64,000 nucleotides of DNA, from NCBI GenBank assembly GCA_965207945.1, contig OZ242303.1:1488001-1552000 (forward strand), written 5' to 3'. This stretch comes from JAAOII01 sp965207945. Its GTDB lineage: Bacteria; Pseudomonadota; Gammaproteobacteria; CBDBNL01; JAAOII01. Under the pieces are notes generated by a model. The model worked only from the letters and a program-made list of their open reading frames with translations, did no database searches and was not told where the DNA came from. This document shows positions 1 to 8,506 of the stretch, piece by piece. The position numbers and the translations under genes are program-made. The first letter of the stretch is position 1, and the number at the start of each line of letters is the position of its first letter.

Positions 1-679
1 ATTGCGTAACACTATGCTGCTTCTGGTGGCGGTTGTTGGTGTTCAAACCTGCTTAGCACTGGGCATGGCTATGATGCTAACCAAAATGAAAAGGGGCAGG
101 AATATTTATCTGTATATATGGACCATTCCTCTCGGAATATCCGATTTAGCTGGAGGTCTTGTTTGGCTTGCCCTGTTAACAGAGAGTGGATATATCAATT
201 CTATGCTTTATCATTTGGGGATTATAGATAAGCCAACCTTGTGGCTAAGTTATGAGTCCCCTATTATTTTGTTCGCCGCAATAGCTATTGCCGAAATATG
301 GCGTTCTACAGCTGTGGTTATGGTGATTTTGGTGGCGGGAGTGCAACTAATTCCCAAAGAGTATAATGAGGCGGCTCAGGTTTTTGGCGCCAGTGCCTGG
401 CAAAGATTCGTAAAAGTTACCTTGCCGCTGCTTAAGCCCAGCATTCAAACAGCTCTGATTCTGCGAACTATCTTGGCGTTAGAGGTGTTTGCAGTAGTGA
501 TTGCATTGGCGGGAAATGATTTTAGAGTTTTGGTGCAAGAGACCTATTTATGGCAGTTTCATTATCGTGATAGCGGAGTCGCTGCAGTTTATGCTTTGTT
601 AATTTTTGCCCTTTCAGTGGCTGCCACATTATTTTATTTATCAGTTATTCGGGTTAAAAAAGAGGCGCAAACCACATGA
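1..679 (+). CDS. ABC sugar importer permease, MalF type (5' end cut by window edge)
   Basis: Inner-membrane subunit of a carbohydrate ABC importer. The reading frame is open to the left edge and the visible 225 residues are shorter than the roughly 290 usual for MalF/UgpA permeases, so the first membrane segment(s) lie outside the window; the TTG at base 2 is probably not a start. Several hydrophobic helices are visible, and the EAAxxxG coupling loop that contacts the ATPase is clear (EAAQVFGASAWQRF, about residues 122-135). It overlaps the next permease by 4 nt (ATGA), so the two are translationally coupled. The substrate is inferred from the glycosidase downstream (2768-4051). Confidence 0.9.
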   Translation, partial: LRNTMLLLVAVVGVQTCLALGMAMMLTKMKRGRNIYLYIWTIPLGISDLAGGLVWLALLTESGYINSMLYHLGIIDKPTLWLSYESPIILFAAIAIAEIWRSTAVVMVILVAGVQLIPKEYNEAAQVFGASAWQRFVKVTLPLLKPSIQTALILRTILALEVFAVVIALAGNDFRVLVQETYLWQFHYRDSGVAAVYALLIFALSVAATLFYLSVIRVKKEAQTT

Positions 680-1476
680 TAAGCACTACAAAGATAATAT
701 ATCTGCTGGCAGCAATTGCCAGCGCTTGGGTACTCTTCCCTATATATCTAATAGCAATTTCTGCCATGCAGACCAGTGAAGGAATTTACGCTTGGCCTAA
801 ATCTCTGTTTCCCGCATTGTCTTTGGATACCCTCACTTTCTTTTTCAAAGTCCCAGAAGTTTGGAAGTCCACTCTTAATAGCATATATGCCGCAGTGATG
901 ACTATGATAATCGCTGTAGCACTGGGGGCTCCTGCTGGATATGCCATGGCGCGCTATGACTTTAAGGGCAAGTCAATATATAGGATAACTGTCTTAACCA
1001 CTCGGGCTTTCCCTGTCGCTTTACTTGCCTTACCTTTGGCAGTTAGATTTATTAAACTTGGCATTTACGACTCTATATTTGGCGTGGCATTGGTTCATAG
1101 TATTTTAGCTATGCCCTTTTCGGTTCTTATAACCTATAGTTTGTTTCTTGGCATTCCTAAAGAACTTGAAGAGGCAGCATGGACTCTTGGTTGCTCGCGC
1201 CTGAAAGCATTTTTCTATGTTGTGATGCCTTTAGCACTGCCAAGCATAGCCGCTACTGCAATTTTTGCTTTTATTATTTCATGGAATGAAGTTTTTGCGG
1301 CGGCAGTGCTAACAACTCAAAACCGCACACTACCAGCTTATCTAATATCTGGCTTAAATGAAGCTCCGCTGCATTTTCGCTTTGCTGGCGGTTTCTTTCT
1401 AATAATGCCATCACTAATTTTTATTTTCATAGTACGCAAATATCTTTTTAGTATGTGGGGTATTTCCAACAGATAA
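676..1476 (+). CDS. ABC sugar importer permease, MalG type
   Basis: Second transmembrane subunit of the same importer, 266 aa with about six hydrophobic helices. The EAA loop reads EEAAWTLGCSRLKAFF in the C-terminal half, the standard ATPase docking site of MalG/UgpE-type permeases. The start ATG overlaps the stop of the preceding permease. Its last 25 bases (1452-1476) lie in the first copy of a 223-bp tandem duplication, so a second copy of its 3' end sits at 1675-1699. The ATPase gene follows. Family assignment is firm; substrate is not visible from this protein. Confidence 0.9.
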   Translation: MISTTKIIYLLAAIASAWVLFPIYLIAISAMQTSEGIYAWPKSLFPALSLDTLTFFFKVPEVWKSTLNSIYAAVMTMIIAVALGAPAGYAMARYDFKGKSIYRITVLTTRAFPVALLALPLAVRFIKLGIYDSIFGVALVHSILAMPFSVLITYSLFLGIPKELEEAAWTLGCSRLKAFFYVVMPLALPSIAATAIFAFIISWNEVFAAAVLTTQNRTLPAYLISGLNEAPLHFRFAGGFFLIMPSLIFIFIVRKYLFSMWGISNR

Positions 1477-1897
1477 ACAATCATGGGACAAATTAAAATC
1501 ACTAATATAAAAAAGAGGTTCGCCTCAACAGAAGCATTAAAAAATGTTTCTTTGACCGTTGAAGAGGGAGAGTTCTCTGTTTTGTTAGGACCCTCAGGGT
1601 GTGGCAAAACCACTCTACTACGCATAGTGGCAGGGCTGGAGAGCATGACATCTGGCTCAATTATATTGGATGGATATGTGGGGTATTTCCAACAGATAAA
1701 CAATCATGGGACAAATTAAAATCACTAATATAAAAAAGAGGTTCGCCTCAACAGAAGCATTAAAAAATGTTTCTTTGACCGTTGAAGAGGGAGAGTTCTC
1801 TGTTTTGTTAGGACCCTCAGGGTGTGGCAAAACCACTCTACTACGCATAGTGGCAGGGCTGGAGAGCATGACATCTGGCTCAATTATATTGGATGGA
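1452..1897 (+). repeat. Perfect 223-bp tandem duplication
   Basis: Bases 1452-1674 are repeated without any difference I can find at 1675-1897. The unit holds the last 25 bases of the permease gene, the 6-nt spacer and the first 192 bases (64 codons, including Walker A) of the ATPase gene. Because 223 is not a multiple of 3, the first ATPase copy runs out of frame after codon 64, but the second copy restores a complete gene. No obvious microhomology flanks the junctions. Full identity means either a very recent event or an assembly artefact. Confidence 0.95.
1483..1719 (+). pseudogene. Truncated duplicate of the ABC ATPase N-terminus
   Basis: An open frame of 78 codons created by the tandem duplication. 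Residues 1-64 equal the start of the full ATPase at 1706, including the Walker A loop GPSGCGKTT; the last 14 residues come from reading the duplicated permease tail in another frame. There is no signature motif or Walker B, so it cannot be a working ATPase. Its stop lies 14 nt inside the intact gene, so ribosomes ending here could in principle restart at 1706. It has the same upstream context as the intact copy and may be translated; I infer no function. Confidence 0.85.
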
Positions 1898-2764
1898 AAG
1901 GATGTTTCCCAGTTACCAACTCAAAAACGCAATATTGCAATGGTATTCCAAAACTATGCGGTGTTCCCTCACATGACAGTATATCAAAATGTTGCTTTTG
2001 GTTTGAAGATGAAAAAATTTCCACCAAAGGAAATTGAACGTAGAGTTATAGAGGCAACTGATTTGATGCATATATCTGCATTGCATAAGAGGTTATCATC
2101 TCAGTTATCGGGGGGACAACGGCAACGGGTTGCTGTAGCGCGGGCTTTAGCAATGAAACCAGAAGTGCTTTTGATGGATGAACCCTTATCAAATTTGGAT
2201 GCTCTGTTGAGGTTGGAGATGCGCGCCGAATTGAAAGAACTGCTACAAAAAACCCACACTACTACTCTATATGTTACCCATGACCAAACTGAGGCAATGA
2301 GCTTAGCGGATCGTATTGCAGTTATGTACTTAGGGGAAATAGTGCAATACGCGGATGCGCGGCAGATCTATCATTCTCCAGCCACCACATTTGTAGGAGG
2401 ATTTATTGGCAATCCGCCTATGAATATTCTGCCAATTAAGGATTTAGCCGATAACGATGAATTAACTAATCTGGTTAAAAAATTGGCAAAGAGTAGCAAG
2501 GTCTCACTTCCACTGCAAGAATTATCTTTGGGATTACGCGCTGAAGATATGCCGGTGTCAACCAGCAAAAAACCTGAATCTTGGATTGTTAAGGCAATGG
2601 TAGTAGAGTCATTGGGCTCTCATCTACATATAACCACTAAGATAGGAGGACATTTGGTGCGTGCGGTTGCCAACAACGATATTTCTATTAACCATGGTCA
2701 ACAAATATATCTTAATCCCACTAATCCACATTGGTTCAATAAACATGGCAAGCTAATTGACTGA
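1706..2764 (+). CDS. ABC sugar importer ATPase, MalK/UgpC type
   Basis: Cytoplasmic ATP-hydrolysing subunit, 352 aa, the usual length for the MalK/UgpC/MsmK group. Walker A is GPSGCGKTT, the Q-loop lies in MVFQNYAVFPHM, the signature is LSGGQRQRVAVARAL, Walker B with D-loop is LLMDEPLSNLDA and the switch histidine is in YVTHDQTEAMSLADR. A C-terminal regulatory (TOBE-like) domain follows from about residue 240. It is 3 nt from the glycosidase gene, suggesting one transcript. The start is the ATG in the second copy of the 223-bp duplication; the identical ATG at 1483 leads only to a broken frame. No Shine-Dalgarno sequence is visible. Confidence 0.93.
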   Translation: MGQIKITNIKKRFASTEALKNVSLTVEEGEFSVLLGPSGCGKTTLLRIVAGLESMTSGSIILDGKDVSQLPTQKRNIAMVFQNYAVFPHMTVYQNVAFGLKMKKFPPKEIERRVIEATDLMHISALHKRLSSQLSGGQRQRVAVARALAMKPEVLLMDEPLSNLDALLRLEMRAELKELLQKTHTTTLYVTHDQTEAMSLADRIAVMYLGEIVQYADARQIYHSPATTFVGGFIGNPPMNILPIKDLADNDELTNLVKKLAKSSKVSLPLQELSLGLRAEDMPVSTSKKPESWIVKAMVVESLGSHLHITTKIGGHLVRAVANNDISINHGQQIYLNPTNPHWFNKHGKLID

Positions 2765-2767
2765 GCA

Positions 2768-4051
2768 ATGGAAAAAGCATTAAAATTAGTTGCGAAGGCG
2801 CAAGAAATTTTACGCAGTAATGATCGTAATGGATATACTATTCCTTGCGGTCATCTATATCCATTCCAATGGTATTGGGATTCTGTGATAAATGCTTTAG
2901 GATGGCAATCATTTGATGAGCCGCGCGCTTGGCAAGAACTTGATTTTTTAATCAAAGGTCAATGGGATAATGGCTTTATCCCACATATAATTTTTCATCA
3001 AGAATCGGAGGATTATTTTCCGGGGCACGATGTTTGGGGAACTTCAGATTTTGCTCTGCCAAGCTCACGTATTTCACAACCACCTATACTGGCGCTTGGA
3101 TATTGGTTACTGTATCGCAGTGCTAAGGATAAAAAATCTGCGCAAGCGCGTTTAATTAAGGTTTTTGATAATCTGTGCAAACACTATAATTGGTGGATAG
3201 TTAACAGACAAAGACATGATTTCCCTGGCTTAGTGGCATCAGTGCATCCCTGGGAAACAGGTATGGATAATAGCCCCGTATGGGATGAGCCATTAAAGCG
3301 GGTTCCAATGTTTGAAGGTTCCTATACCCGTAAGGATACTTCATTAGTAAATGCCGCCCAACGTCCAACTAATCAAGAATATGATAAATACCTATACATA
3401 GTTGATTTACTTAAAAATGGCGCAACAGATGAGCAGCTGATTGAGACAGGTCCTTTTAGTGTTTATGATTTATGTACCATATCGTTATTGCACAAATCGG
3501 CAGATGCTTTGTTAAAGATTGCGGAAGTGCTGGGGAGAGAAGATTCGCGGAACTTGAAAGAACTAAAGGAGTTTATGGCAAATACTTCCCGTAGTATCCA
3601 GCAATTATGGTCGGAGGAAGGATATTTTGTAACTTGGGATGCATTACAAAATAAGCCGCTGAAACAAAAAATATCCGCAAGCTTTTTACCCATGTATGCC
3701 AAGCTTGCCACCAAACAGCAAGCAGAAATGATGAATCAAACTATTATGGAGGAATTGGCAAAAGTTGAATACGGGGTTCCATCAACATTTTCTAGCGAGG
3801 AAGGATTTGATTCTAGTCGCTACTGGCGAGGTCCAGTTTGGTTGCACATAAATTGGATGATAGCCCAAGGGCTTAATGAATATGGCTTTACAGAAACAGC
3901 TCAGCAGATAAGGCAAAATACATATTCCTTAGTAGAAAAAAGCGGCTTTTATGAATACTATGACCCCATAAGTGGTAAAGGATGTGGTGGCAATGATTTT
4001 TCATGGACGGCTGCAACCTACTTATTTGAGGGAAATAAAATTTATGTATAA
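2768..4051 (+). CDS. Trehalase-fold glycosidase, glucosylglycerate/mannosylglycerate hydrolase-like (GH63 clan)
   Basis: A 427-residue (alpha/alpha)6-type glycosidase without signal peptide, so it acts in the cytoplasm on imported sugar. The N-terminal YPFQWYWDS (31-39) and GFIPHI (69-74) resemble the GH63-type hydrolases of mannosylglycerate and glucosylglycerate (about 420-450 aa). By analogy the acid is probably Asp167 (in ETGMDNSP) and the base Glu396 (in GFYEYYDP, followed by FSWTAA). It sits 3 nt after the ABC ATPase, which fits import and hydrolysis of a glycosylated compatible solute from phototrophs or other bacteria. Another small alpha-glycoside is possible. I am fairly sure of the fold and less sure of the substrate. 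Confidence 0.72.
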   Translation: MEKALKLVAKAQEILRSNDRNGYTIPCGHLYPFQWYWDSVINALGWQSFDEPRAWQELDFLIKGQWDNGFIPHIIFHQESEDYFPGHDVWGTSDFALPSSRISQPPILALGYWLLYRSAKDKKSAQARLIKVFDNLCKHYNWWIVNRQRHDFPGLVASVHPWETGMDNSPVWDEPLKRVPMFEGSYTRKDTSLVNAAQRPTNQEYDKYLYIVDLLKNGATDEQLIETGPFSVYDLCTISLLHKSADALLKIAEVLGREDSRNLKELKEFMANTSRSIQQLWSEEGYFVTWDALQNKPLKQKISASFLPMYAKLATKQQAEMMNQTIMEELAKVEYGVPSTFSSEEGFDSSRYWRGPVWLHINWMIAQGLNEYGFTETAQQIRQNTYSLVEKSGFYEYYDPISGKGCGGNDFSWTAATYLFEGNKIYV

Positions 4052-4064
4052 ATTAACAATATAG

Positions 4065-4124
4065 TTGCTTTATTATTTTAATTCCCTATAATGATATGTT
4101 GATAATTTGATTAATCAAATTATC
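4065..4124 (+). promoter_or_regulatory. Putative promoter and palindromic operator before the polyol operon
   Basis: TTGCTT (4065-4070) and TATAAT (4087-4092) are 16 bp apart, an acceptable sigma-70 promoter. Starting 8 bp after the -10 box is a perfect 24-bp palindrome, 4101-4124 (arms GATAATTTGA and TCAAATTATC around TTAA), overlapping or just after the expected transcription start, where a repressor would bind. A run of T follows (4126-4131), so the same hairpin could instead weakly terminate the upstream operon. A second TATAAT lies at 4145-4150 but has no convincing -35 box. Confidence 0.45.
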
Positions 4125-4187
4125 ATTTTTTAAACATTATTAAATATAATTACTAAAGAGGGCCTCCTAGTAAGAGGCAAAATATAT

Positions 4188-5504
4188 ATGAAATATACTA
4201 AACTTTTTACTAAGGTAATTTTATGTGTTGGAATGGCTACAGCGTTTGCCGTTTCAGCAGCTGAAATTACAATAGCTACAGTAAATAATGGTGATATGGT
4301 GCGTATGCAAAAATTATCATCAGAATTTACCAAAAAGAACCCTAGCATTACTCTTAAATGGGTGACACTAGAGGAAAATGTTCTGCGTCAAAGAGTAACT
4401 ACAGATGTAGCTACTAAAGGCGGTCAGTTTGATGTTATGACCATCGGGACTTATGAAGTTCCTATATGGGCAAAAGAAGGTTGGTTGGTCTCACTTGATG
4501 ACCTAGGTCCTAAATATGACATTGATGATCTGTTGCCTCCTATTCGCAATGGCTTAACATACAAGGGTTCGTTATATGCTTCACCTTTTTATGGTGAAAG
4601 CTCAATGACCATGTATCGCAAGGACTTGTTCGCTGCTAAGGGATTAAAAATGCCAGCAGAACCAACTTGGGGTGAAATCTATGAGTTTGCTAGAGCAATT
4701 CATAATCCTCCCAGTGTTTATGGCATTTGCCTAAGAGGTAAAGCTGGTTGGGGTGAAAACATGGCTTATATAACCACAGTTGCCAATTCTTTTGGCGCCA
4801 GATGGTTTGATGAAAACTGGAGACCACAATTTGACACTGCTGAATGGAAAGCAGCACTCAGCTTTTATGTTGATCTGCTAACCAATTATGGCCCTCCCGG
4901 CGCCAGCAGCAATGGTTTTAACGAAAACCTAGCGTTGTTTAATTCTGGTAAATGCGGTATGTGGATGGATGCTACAGTAGCTGCCAGCTTTGTAACCAAC
5001 AAGAAAGATAGCTCTGTTCACGATAAAGTTGACTTCACTTTAGCGCCTCATGCAGTTACTAAACGTGGCTCTAACTGGCTTTGGGCTTGGTCTTTGGCAA
5101 TTCCTGCTGGAACCCAAAAACAAGCTGATGCTAAGAAATTTGTCGCTTGGGCAACTTCCAAAGAATATTTGGCTTTAGTTGCTAGCAAAGAAGGTTGGGC
5201 CAATGTTCCTCCTGGAACACGCACCTCTTTGTATAAGAACTCTAACTACAGACGTGATGCATTCTTTGCGGATAAGGTTCTTAATGCAATTATGACTGCA
5301 GATCCTATCACTGGCACACTAAAACCGAAACCCTATACAGGCGTTCAGTTCGTTGCCATTCCTGAGTTCCAAGCAATTGGCACAAGGGTTGGACAGGAGT
5401 TCTCTGCTGCTTTAGCTGCAGGACCCAAAGGTGTTGACAGTGCTCTTAAGAAAGCGCAGTCATTCACTGCAAGAACTATGAAACGGGCAGGATACCCTAA
5501 ATAG
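4188..5504 (+). CDS. smoE: Polyol (sorbitol/mannitol) ABC transporter binding protein
   Basis: Periplasmic family-1 solute-binding protein of 438 aa. Residues 1-24 form a clear Sec signal peptide (basic start, hydrophobic VILCVGMATAFAVSA, cleavage near SAA-E). It resembles SmoE/MtlE of polyol importers, and the sorbitol dehydrogenase four genes downstream supports that substrate class. AAGAGG lies 10 nt before the ATG, behind the promoter/palindrome at 4065-4124. A hairpin terminator follows at once, so this gene should be expressed more strongly than the membrane genes after it, as is common for binding proteins. Confidence 0.85.
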   Translation: MKYTKLFTKVILCVGMATAFAVSAAEITIATVNNGDMVRMQKLSSEFTKKNPSITLKWVTLEENVLRQRVTTDVATKGGQFDVMTIGTYEVPIWAKEGWLVSLDDLGPKYDIDDLLPPIRNGLTYKGSLYASPFYGESSMTMYRKDLFAAKGLKMPAEPTWGEIYEFARAIHNPPSVYGICLRGKAGWGENMAYITTVANSFGARWFDENWRPQFDTAEWKAALSFYVDLLTNYGPPGASSNGFNENLALFNSGKCGMWMDATVAASFVTNKKDSSVHDKVDFTLAPHAVTKRGSNWLWAWSLAIPAGTQKQADAKKFVAWATSKEYLALVASKEGWANVPPGTRTSLYKNSNYRRDAFFADKVLNAIMTADPITGTLKPKPYTGVQFVAIPEFQAIGTRVGQEFSAALAAGPKGVDSALKKAQSFTARTMKRAGYPK

Positions 5505-5519
5505 TATTCTAATAACAAT

Positions 5520-5560
5520 AAATAGGCGGTTCCATTATCTTTGGTCCGCCTATTTTATTG
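5520..5560 (+). terminator. Hairpin terminator after smoE
   Basis: The arms AATAGGCGG (5521-5529) and CCGCCTATT (5546-5554) pair perfectly, with one more A-T pair outside, followed by TTTTATTGTCTT. It lies inside the operon between binding protein and permease genes, so it probably acts as a partial terminator that sets the ratio of binding protein to membrane complex. Confidence 0.8.
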
Positions 5561-5608
5561 TCTTAATAAAATATTTATGAAAACTTTTTTGCACATCAAA
5601 GGACAGAT

Positions 5609-5626
5609 ATGCAAAACATAAACTGA
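5609..5626 (+). CDS. Possible 5-codon leader peptide (MQNIN) coupled to smoF
   Basis: A strong ribosome site, AAAGGA, lies 5 nt before an ATG at 5609, but that ATG opens a frame of only five codons ending in TGA at 5624-5626. The A of this TGA is the first base of the smoF start (TGATG). The permease start has no Shine-Dalgarno of its own, so ribosomes may load on the mini-ORF and reinitiate at smoF. Read directly from sequence; translation is inferred. Confidence 0.45.
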   Translation: MQNIN

Positions 5627-6537
5627 TGACAACGTCAATGACAAAATCCCTGACAAAATCCCCTGCAAAATCTAAGTATAAAGATATTGCAACAAAGTTG
5701 CCATCATATCCCGCGATAGCGGTTCTCTTATTGTGGATGGCTATTCCTTTGGGGATGACCCTTTACTTTTCTTTTTTAAGATACAACTTGCTACAGCCAG
5801 GAACTATAGAATGGGCTGGACTTAGCAATTACGAATTTTTTCTTACAGATCCAATACTTTTTCAAGCGATTATAAATACTCTTTTACTGGTTGGGGCTGT
5901 ACTAATTATTAACCTAATAGGTGGAGTGCTGCTGGCAGTTCTAATTGACCAGCATATATGGGGCAGAGGCATAGTTAGAGTGTTAATAATTTCACCCTTC
6001 TTTATAATGCCAACAGTCAGCGCCCTGATATGGAAAAATCTTTTGATGCATCCAGTGTCTGGTTTGTTTGCCTATATTGCAAGCATAATGGGATTGCCTG
6101 CGGTGGATTGGTTTACCGATATCCCACTCACCTCAATTATAATAATCGTGGCATGGCAATGGCTGCCCTTCGCCACACTAATTCTTTTTACTTCACTGCA
6201 ATCTTTAGATGAAGAATTAAAGGATGCTGCCAACATGGACGGAGCTGGATATTTCTCCTATTTCTTTTACATAGTACTTCCCCATCTGGCGCGTGCCATT
6301 ACAGTGGTGGTATTAATTGAAACTATTTTTTTACTAACAGTATTTGCCGAAATATTTGTTACTACTTCAGGCGGACCAGGGTCTGCCACAACTAACCTTG
6401 CTTATCTTATATATATTAATTCTTTATTGGAGTTTGATGTGGGATTGGGTTCCGCCGGTGGAATCGTTGCGGTTATTCTGGCGAATATAGTTGCCTTCTT
6501 CCTCATAAGAATGATTGGCAAAAATCTTGAAGAATAG
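5626..6537 (+). CDS. smoF: Polyol ABC transporter permease 1, MalF type
   Basis: Inner-membrane permease, 303 aa, with about six helices and an EAA-like loop (ELKDAANMDGAGYFSYF, mid C-terminal half). The N-terminus carries four tandem four-residue units, MTTS-MTKS-LTKS-PAKS, encoded by four 12-bp DNA repeats (5626-5673); conserved sequence starts after them. The start follows a 5-codon leader with TGATG overlap; the internal ATG at 5638 is an alternative. It is 20 nt upstream of the next permease. It forms the translocation path with the 6558 permease and takes polyol from the smoE product. Confidence 0.88.
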   Translation: MTTSMTKSLTKSPAKSKYKDIATKLPSYPAIAVLLLWMAIPLGMTLYFSFLRYNLLQPGTIEWAGLSNYEFFLTDPILFQAIINTLLLVGAVLIINLIGGVLLAVLIDQHIWGRGIVRVLIISPFFIMPTVSALIWKNLLMHPVSGLFAYIASIMGLPAVDWFTDIPLTSIIIIVAWQWLPFATLILFTSLQSLDEELKDAANMDGAGYFSYFFYIVLPHLARAITVVVLIETIFLLTVFAEIFVTTSGGPGSATTNLAYLIYINSLLEFDVGLGSAGGIVAVILANIVAFFLIRMIGKNLEE

Positions 6538-6557
6538 AAGGATAACAGGAGAATAAT

Positions 6558-7385
6558 ATGGATAAAAATTATTTAGTTAAGACATTAATAATGACCTGCA
6601 TTGCCTGGTTCTTTGCGTTTATTGTATTCTTTCCGATTCTATGGATGATTCTCACTGCATTTAAAACCGAACTGGATGCCTTCCATAACCCACCGCTCTT
6701 TTTTAATTTCAAGGCAACCTTGGAGAATTTTGTGGCGGTGCAGGAAAGAAGTAATTATTTTAGTTTTTTTGCCAATTCGGTTATCATTGCTGGCGGAGCA
6801 ACCCTATTATCCTTGATTATTGCGGTGCCAGCTGTATGGTCAATGGCTTTTAGCCCAACTAAGCGGACTAAGGGAATATTGATGTGGATGCTCTCCACCA
6901 AAATGCTTCCTCCAGTCGGAGTTATTATTCCCATTTATCTGTTGTTTAAATACGCTGGTTTATTGGATAGCCGCACTGGACTTATCATCATAATGACTCT
7001 GATAAATCTACCTATTTTAATTTGGATGCTGTTTACTTATTTCAAAGAAGTTCCTGCTGAAATTTTAGAGGCGGCGCGCATGGACGGAGCAAAATTATGG
7101 CAGGAAATATTGTATGTCCTGCTACCTTTAGCAGTGCCAGGGATTGTATCGTCATCTTTGCTGATAGTGATATTAACCTGGAATGAGGCATTTTGGTCAC
7201 TGAATTTAACCGCGGCGGATGCAGCTCCACTTACCGCATTCATCGCTTCGTATTCCAGCCCAGAAGGTTTGTTTTGGGCAAAATTATCGGCAGCATCTAT
7301 GCTTGCCATAGCTCCCATAATGGTATTGGGATGGTTTTGTCAAAAACAACTCGTACGCGGATTAACCTTTGGCGCAGTAAAGTAA
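6558..7385 (+). CDS. smoG: Polyol ABC transporter permease 2, MalG type
   Basis: Inner-membrane permease, 275 aa, six predicted helices, first at about residues 9-31. The EAA loop is EILEAARMDGAKLWQEI, a good match to polyol/sugar permeases. AGGAG lies 7 nt before the ATG, one of the clearer ribosome sites in this window. It sits between its partner permease and the ATPase gene, all on one strand with gaps of about 20 nt, so it is an operon member. Confidence 0.88.
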   Translation: MDKNYLVKTLIMTCIAWFFAFIVFFPILWMILTAFKTELDAFHNPPLFFNFKATLENFVAVQERSNYFSFFANSVIIAGGATLLSLIIAVPAVWSMAFSPTKRTKGILMWMLSTKMLPPVGVIIPIYLLFKYAGLLDSRTGLIIIMTLINLPILIWMLFTYFKEVPAEILEAARMDGAKLWQEILYVLLPLAVPGIVSSSLLIVILTWNEAFWSLNLTAADAAPLTAFIASYSSPEGLFWAKLSAASMLAIAPIMVLGWFCQKQLVRGLTFGAVK

Positions 7386-7401
7386 CATAACAGATAAATA
7401 T

Positions 7402-8481
7402 ATGTCAGATATAGTTTTAGAAAATATACATAAAAGTTTTAGTCCAAAAGAAAAAATTATCAACGGATTAAATTTACGCATTAAGGAAGGAGAGTTTATA
7501 GTGCTCTTAGGACCATCTGGATGTGGCAAAACTACCTTGCTAAGATTAATTGCTGGCTTGCATCATTGTGATGAAGGCAAGATTAGTATAGACAATAAGG
7601 ATGCTACAAACATTCCTTCCAGTAAACGTGGCTTGGCGATGGTTTTTCAGTCCTACGCCTTATACCCTCACATGAGTGTCAGAGGTAATATTGAGTTCGG
7701 GCTACGACTTGCCAAGTTGCCTAAAGAAGAGCGCAACAAACGTATTGAGAGTGTAGCAAAGGTGTTGGAAATTACGCAGTTATTGGATAGAAAGCCGCGC
7801 GCTCTCTCTGGCGGTCAGAGGCAACGGGTAGCTATTGGCAGAGCCATTGCCCGCAATCCAGTCGCTTTCTTATTTGATGAGCCACTGTCTAATCTTGATG
7901 CGGCATTGAGAGCGCAGATGCGTTTAGAGATTGCCCGTCTGCATAATCGTCTTAAGAAAACCATGATTTATGTAACTCATGACCAGATGGAAGCAATGAC
8001 CTTAGCCGATAAAATAGTGGTTATGAATAAAGGAAATATTGAGCAAATAGGCAAGGCGATGGAACTGTATCATAGACCCGTGAATCGCTTTGTGGCGGAG
8101 TTTATTGGCTCACCCAAGATGAATATATTCAAGGCGCAAAAAGTAGGCAAATCAAATAAAGAAGCATTCTTAACTGATAACATCAAAGTATTAATCAAAC
8201 GGCAGCTAATCAATGGAACGATTGACGCTTGGGGAGTCCGTCCCGAACACATTAAAGATGTGGCAATAGGCAAAGGAGATTGCAAAGGACAAATTGAGGT
8301 TATTGAACAATTGGGAGATAATTCTTATTTGTATGTTGAGATAGCAGGACTTGGATTAATTAATATGCGTGTTGAGGCGGATAATGAGTATAAAGTGGGA
8401 GATGAAATAGGAATAGCTTTTATGCATGAACATTCTCATCTATTTGCGGCAGACGGTAAATCCTTAGTTGCATATAAGTAA
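7402..8481 (+). CDS. smoK: Polyol ABC transporter ATPase, UgpC/SmoK type
   Basis: Cytoplasmic ATPase, 359 aa. Walker A GPSGCGKTT, Q-loop MVFQSYALYPHM, signature LSGGQRQRVAIGRAI, Walker B FLFDEPLSNLD and the switch His in YVTHDQMEAMTLADK are intact; a C-terminal regulatory domain with the GVRPEHI motif follows. ATPases of this group are sometimes shared between sugar importers; two others are encoded here (1706 and 55307). Position between the permeases and a sorbitol dehydrogenase assigns it to polyol uptake. Confidence 0.9.
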   Translation: MSDIVLENIHKSFSPKEKIINGLNLRIKEGEFIVLLGPSGCGKTTLLRLIAGLHHCDEGKISIDNKDATNIPSSKRGLAMVFQSYALYPHMSVRGNIEFGLRLAKLPKEERNKRIESVAKVLEITQLLDRKPRALSGGQRQRVAIGRAIARNPVAFLFDEPLSNLDAALRAQMRLEIARLHNRLKKTMIYVTHDQMEAMTLADKIVVMNKGNIEQIGKAMELYHRPVNRFVAEFIGSPKMNIFKAQKVGKSNKEAFLTDNIKVLIKRQLINGTIDAWGVRPEHIKDVAIGKGDCKGQIEVIEQLGDNSYLYVEIAGLGLINMRVEADNEYKVGDEIGIAFMHEHSHLFAADGKSLVAYK

Positions 8482-8506
8482 CCACAATATACAGTTAATT
8501 TAAACT

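Noticed and set aside
4101..4131. Palindrome plus T run as a terminator of the first operon
   Set aside because: The stem is almost all A-T and would be weak, and it sits just after a promoter-like pair; kept as operator candidate, though a double role is not excluded.
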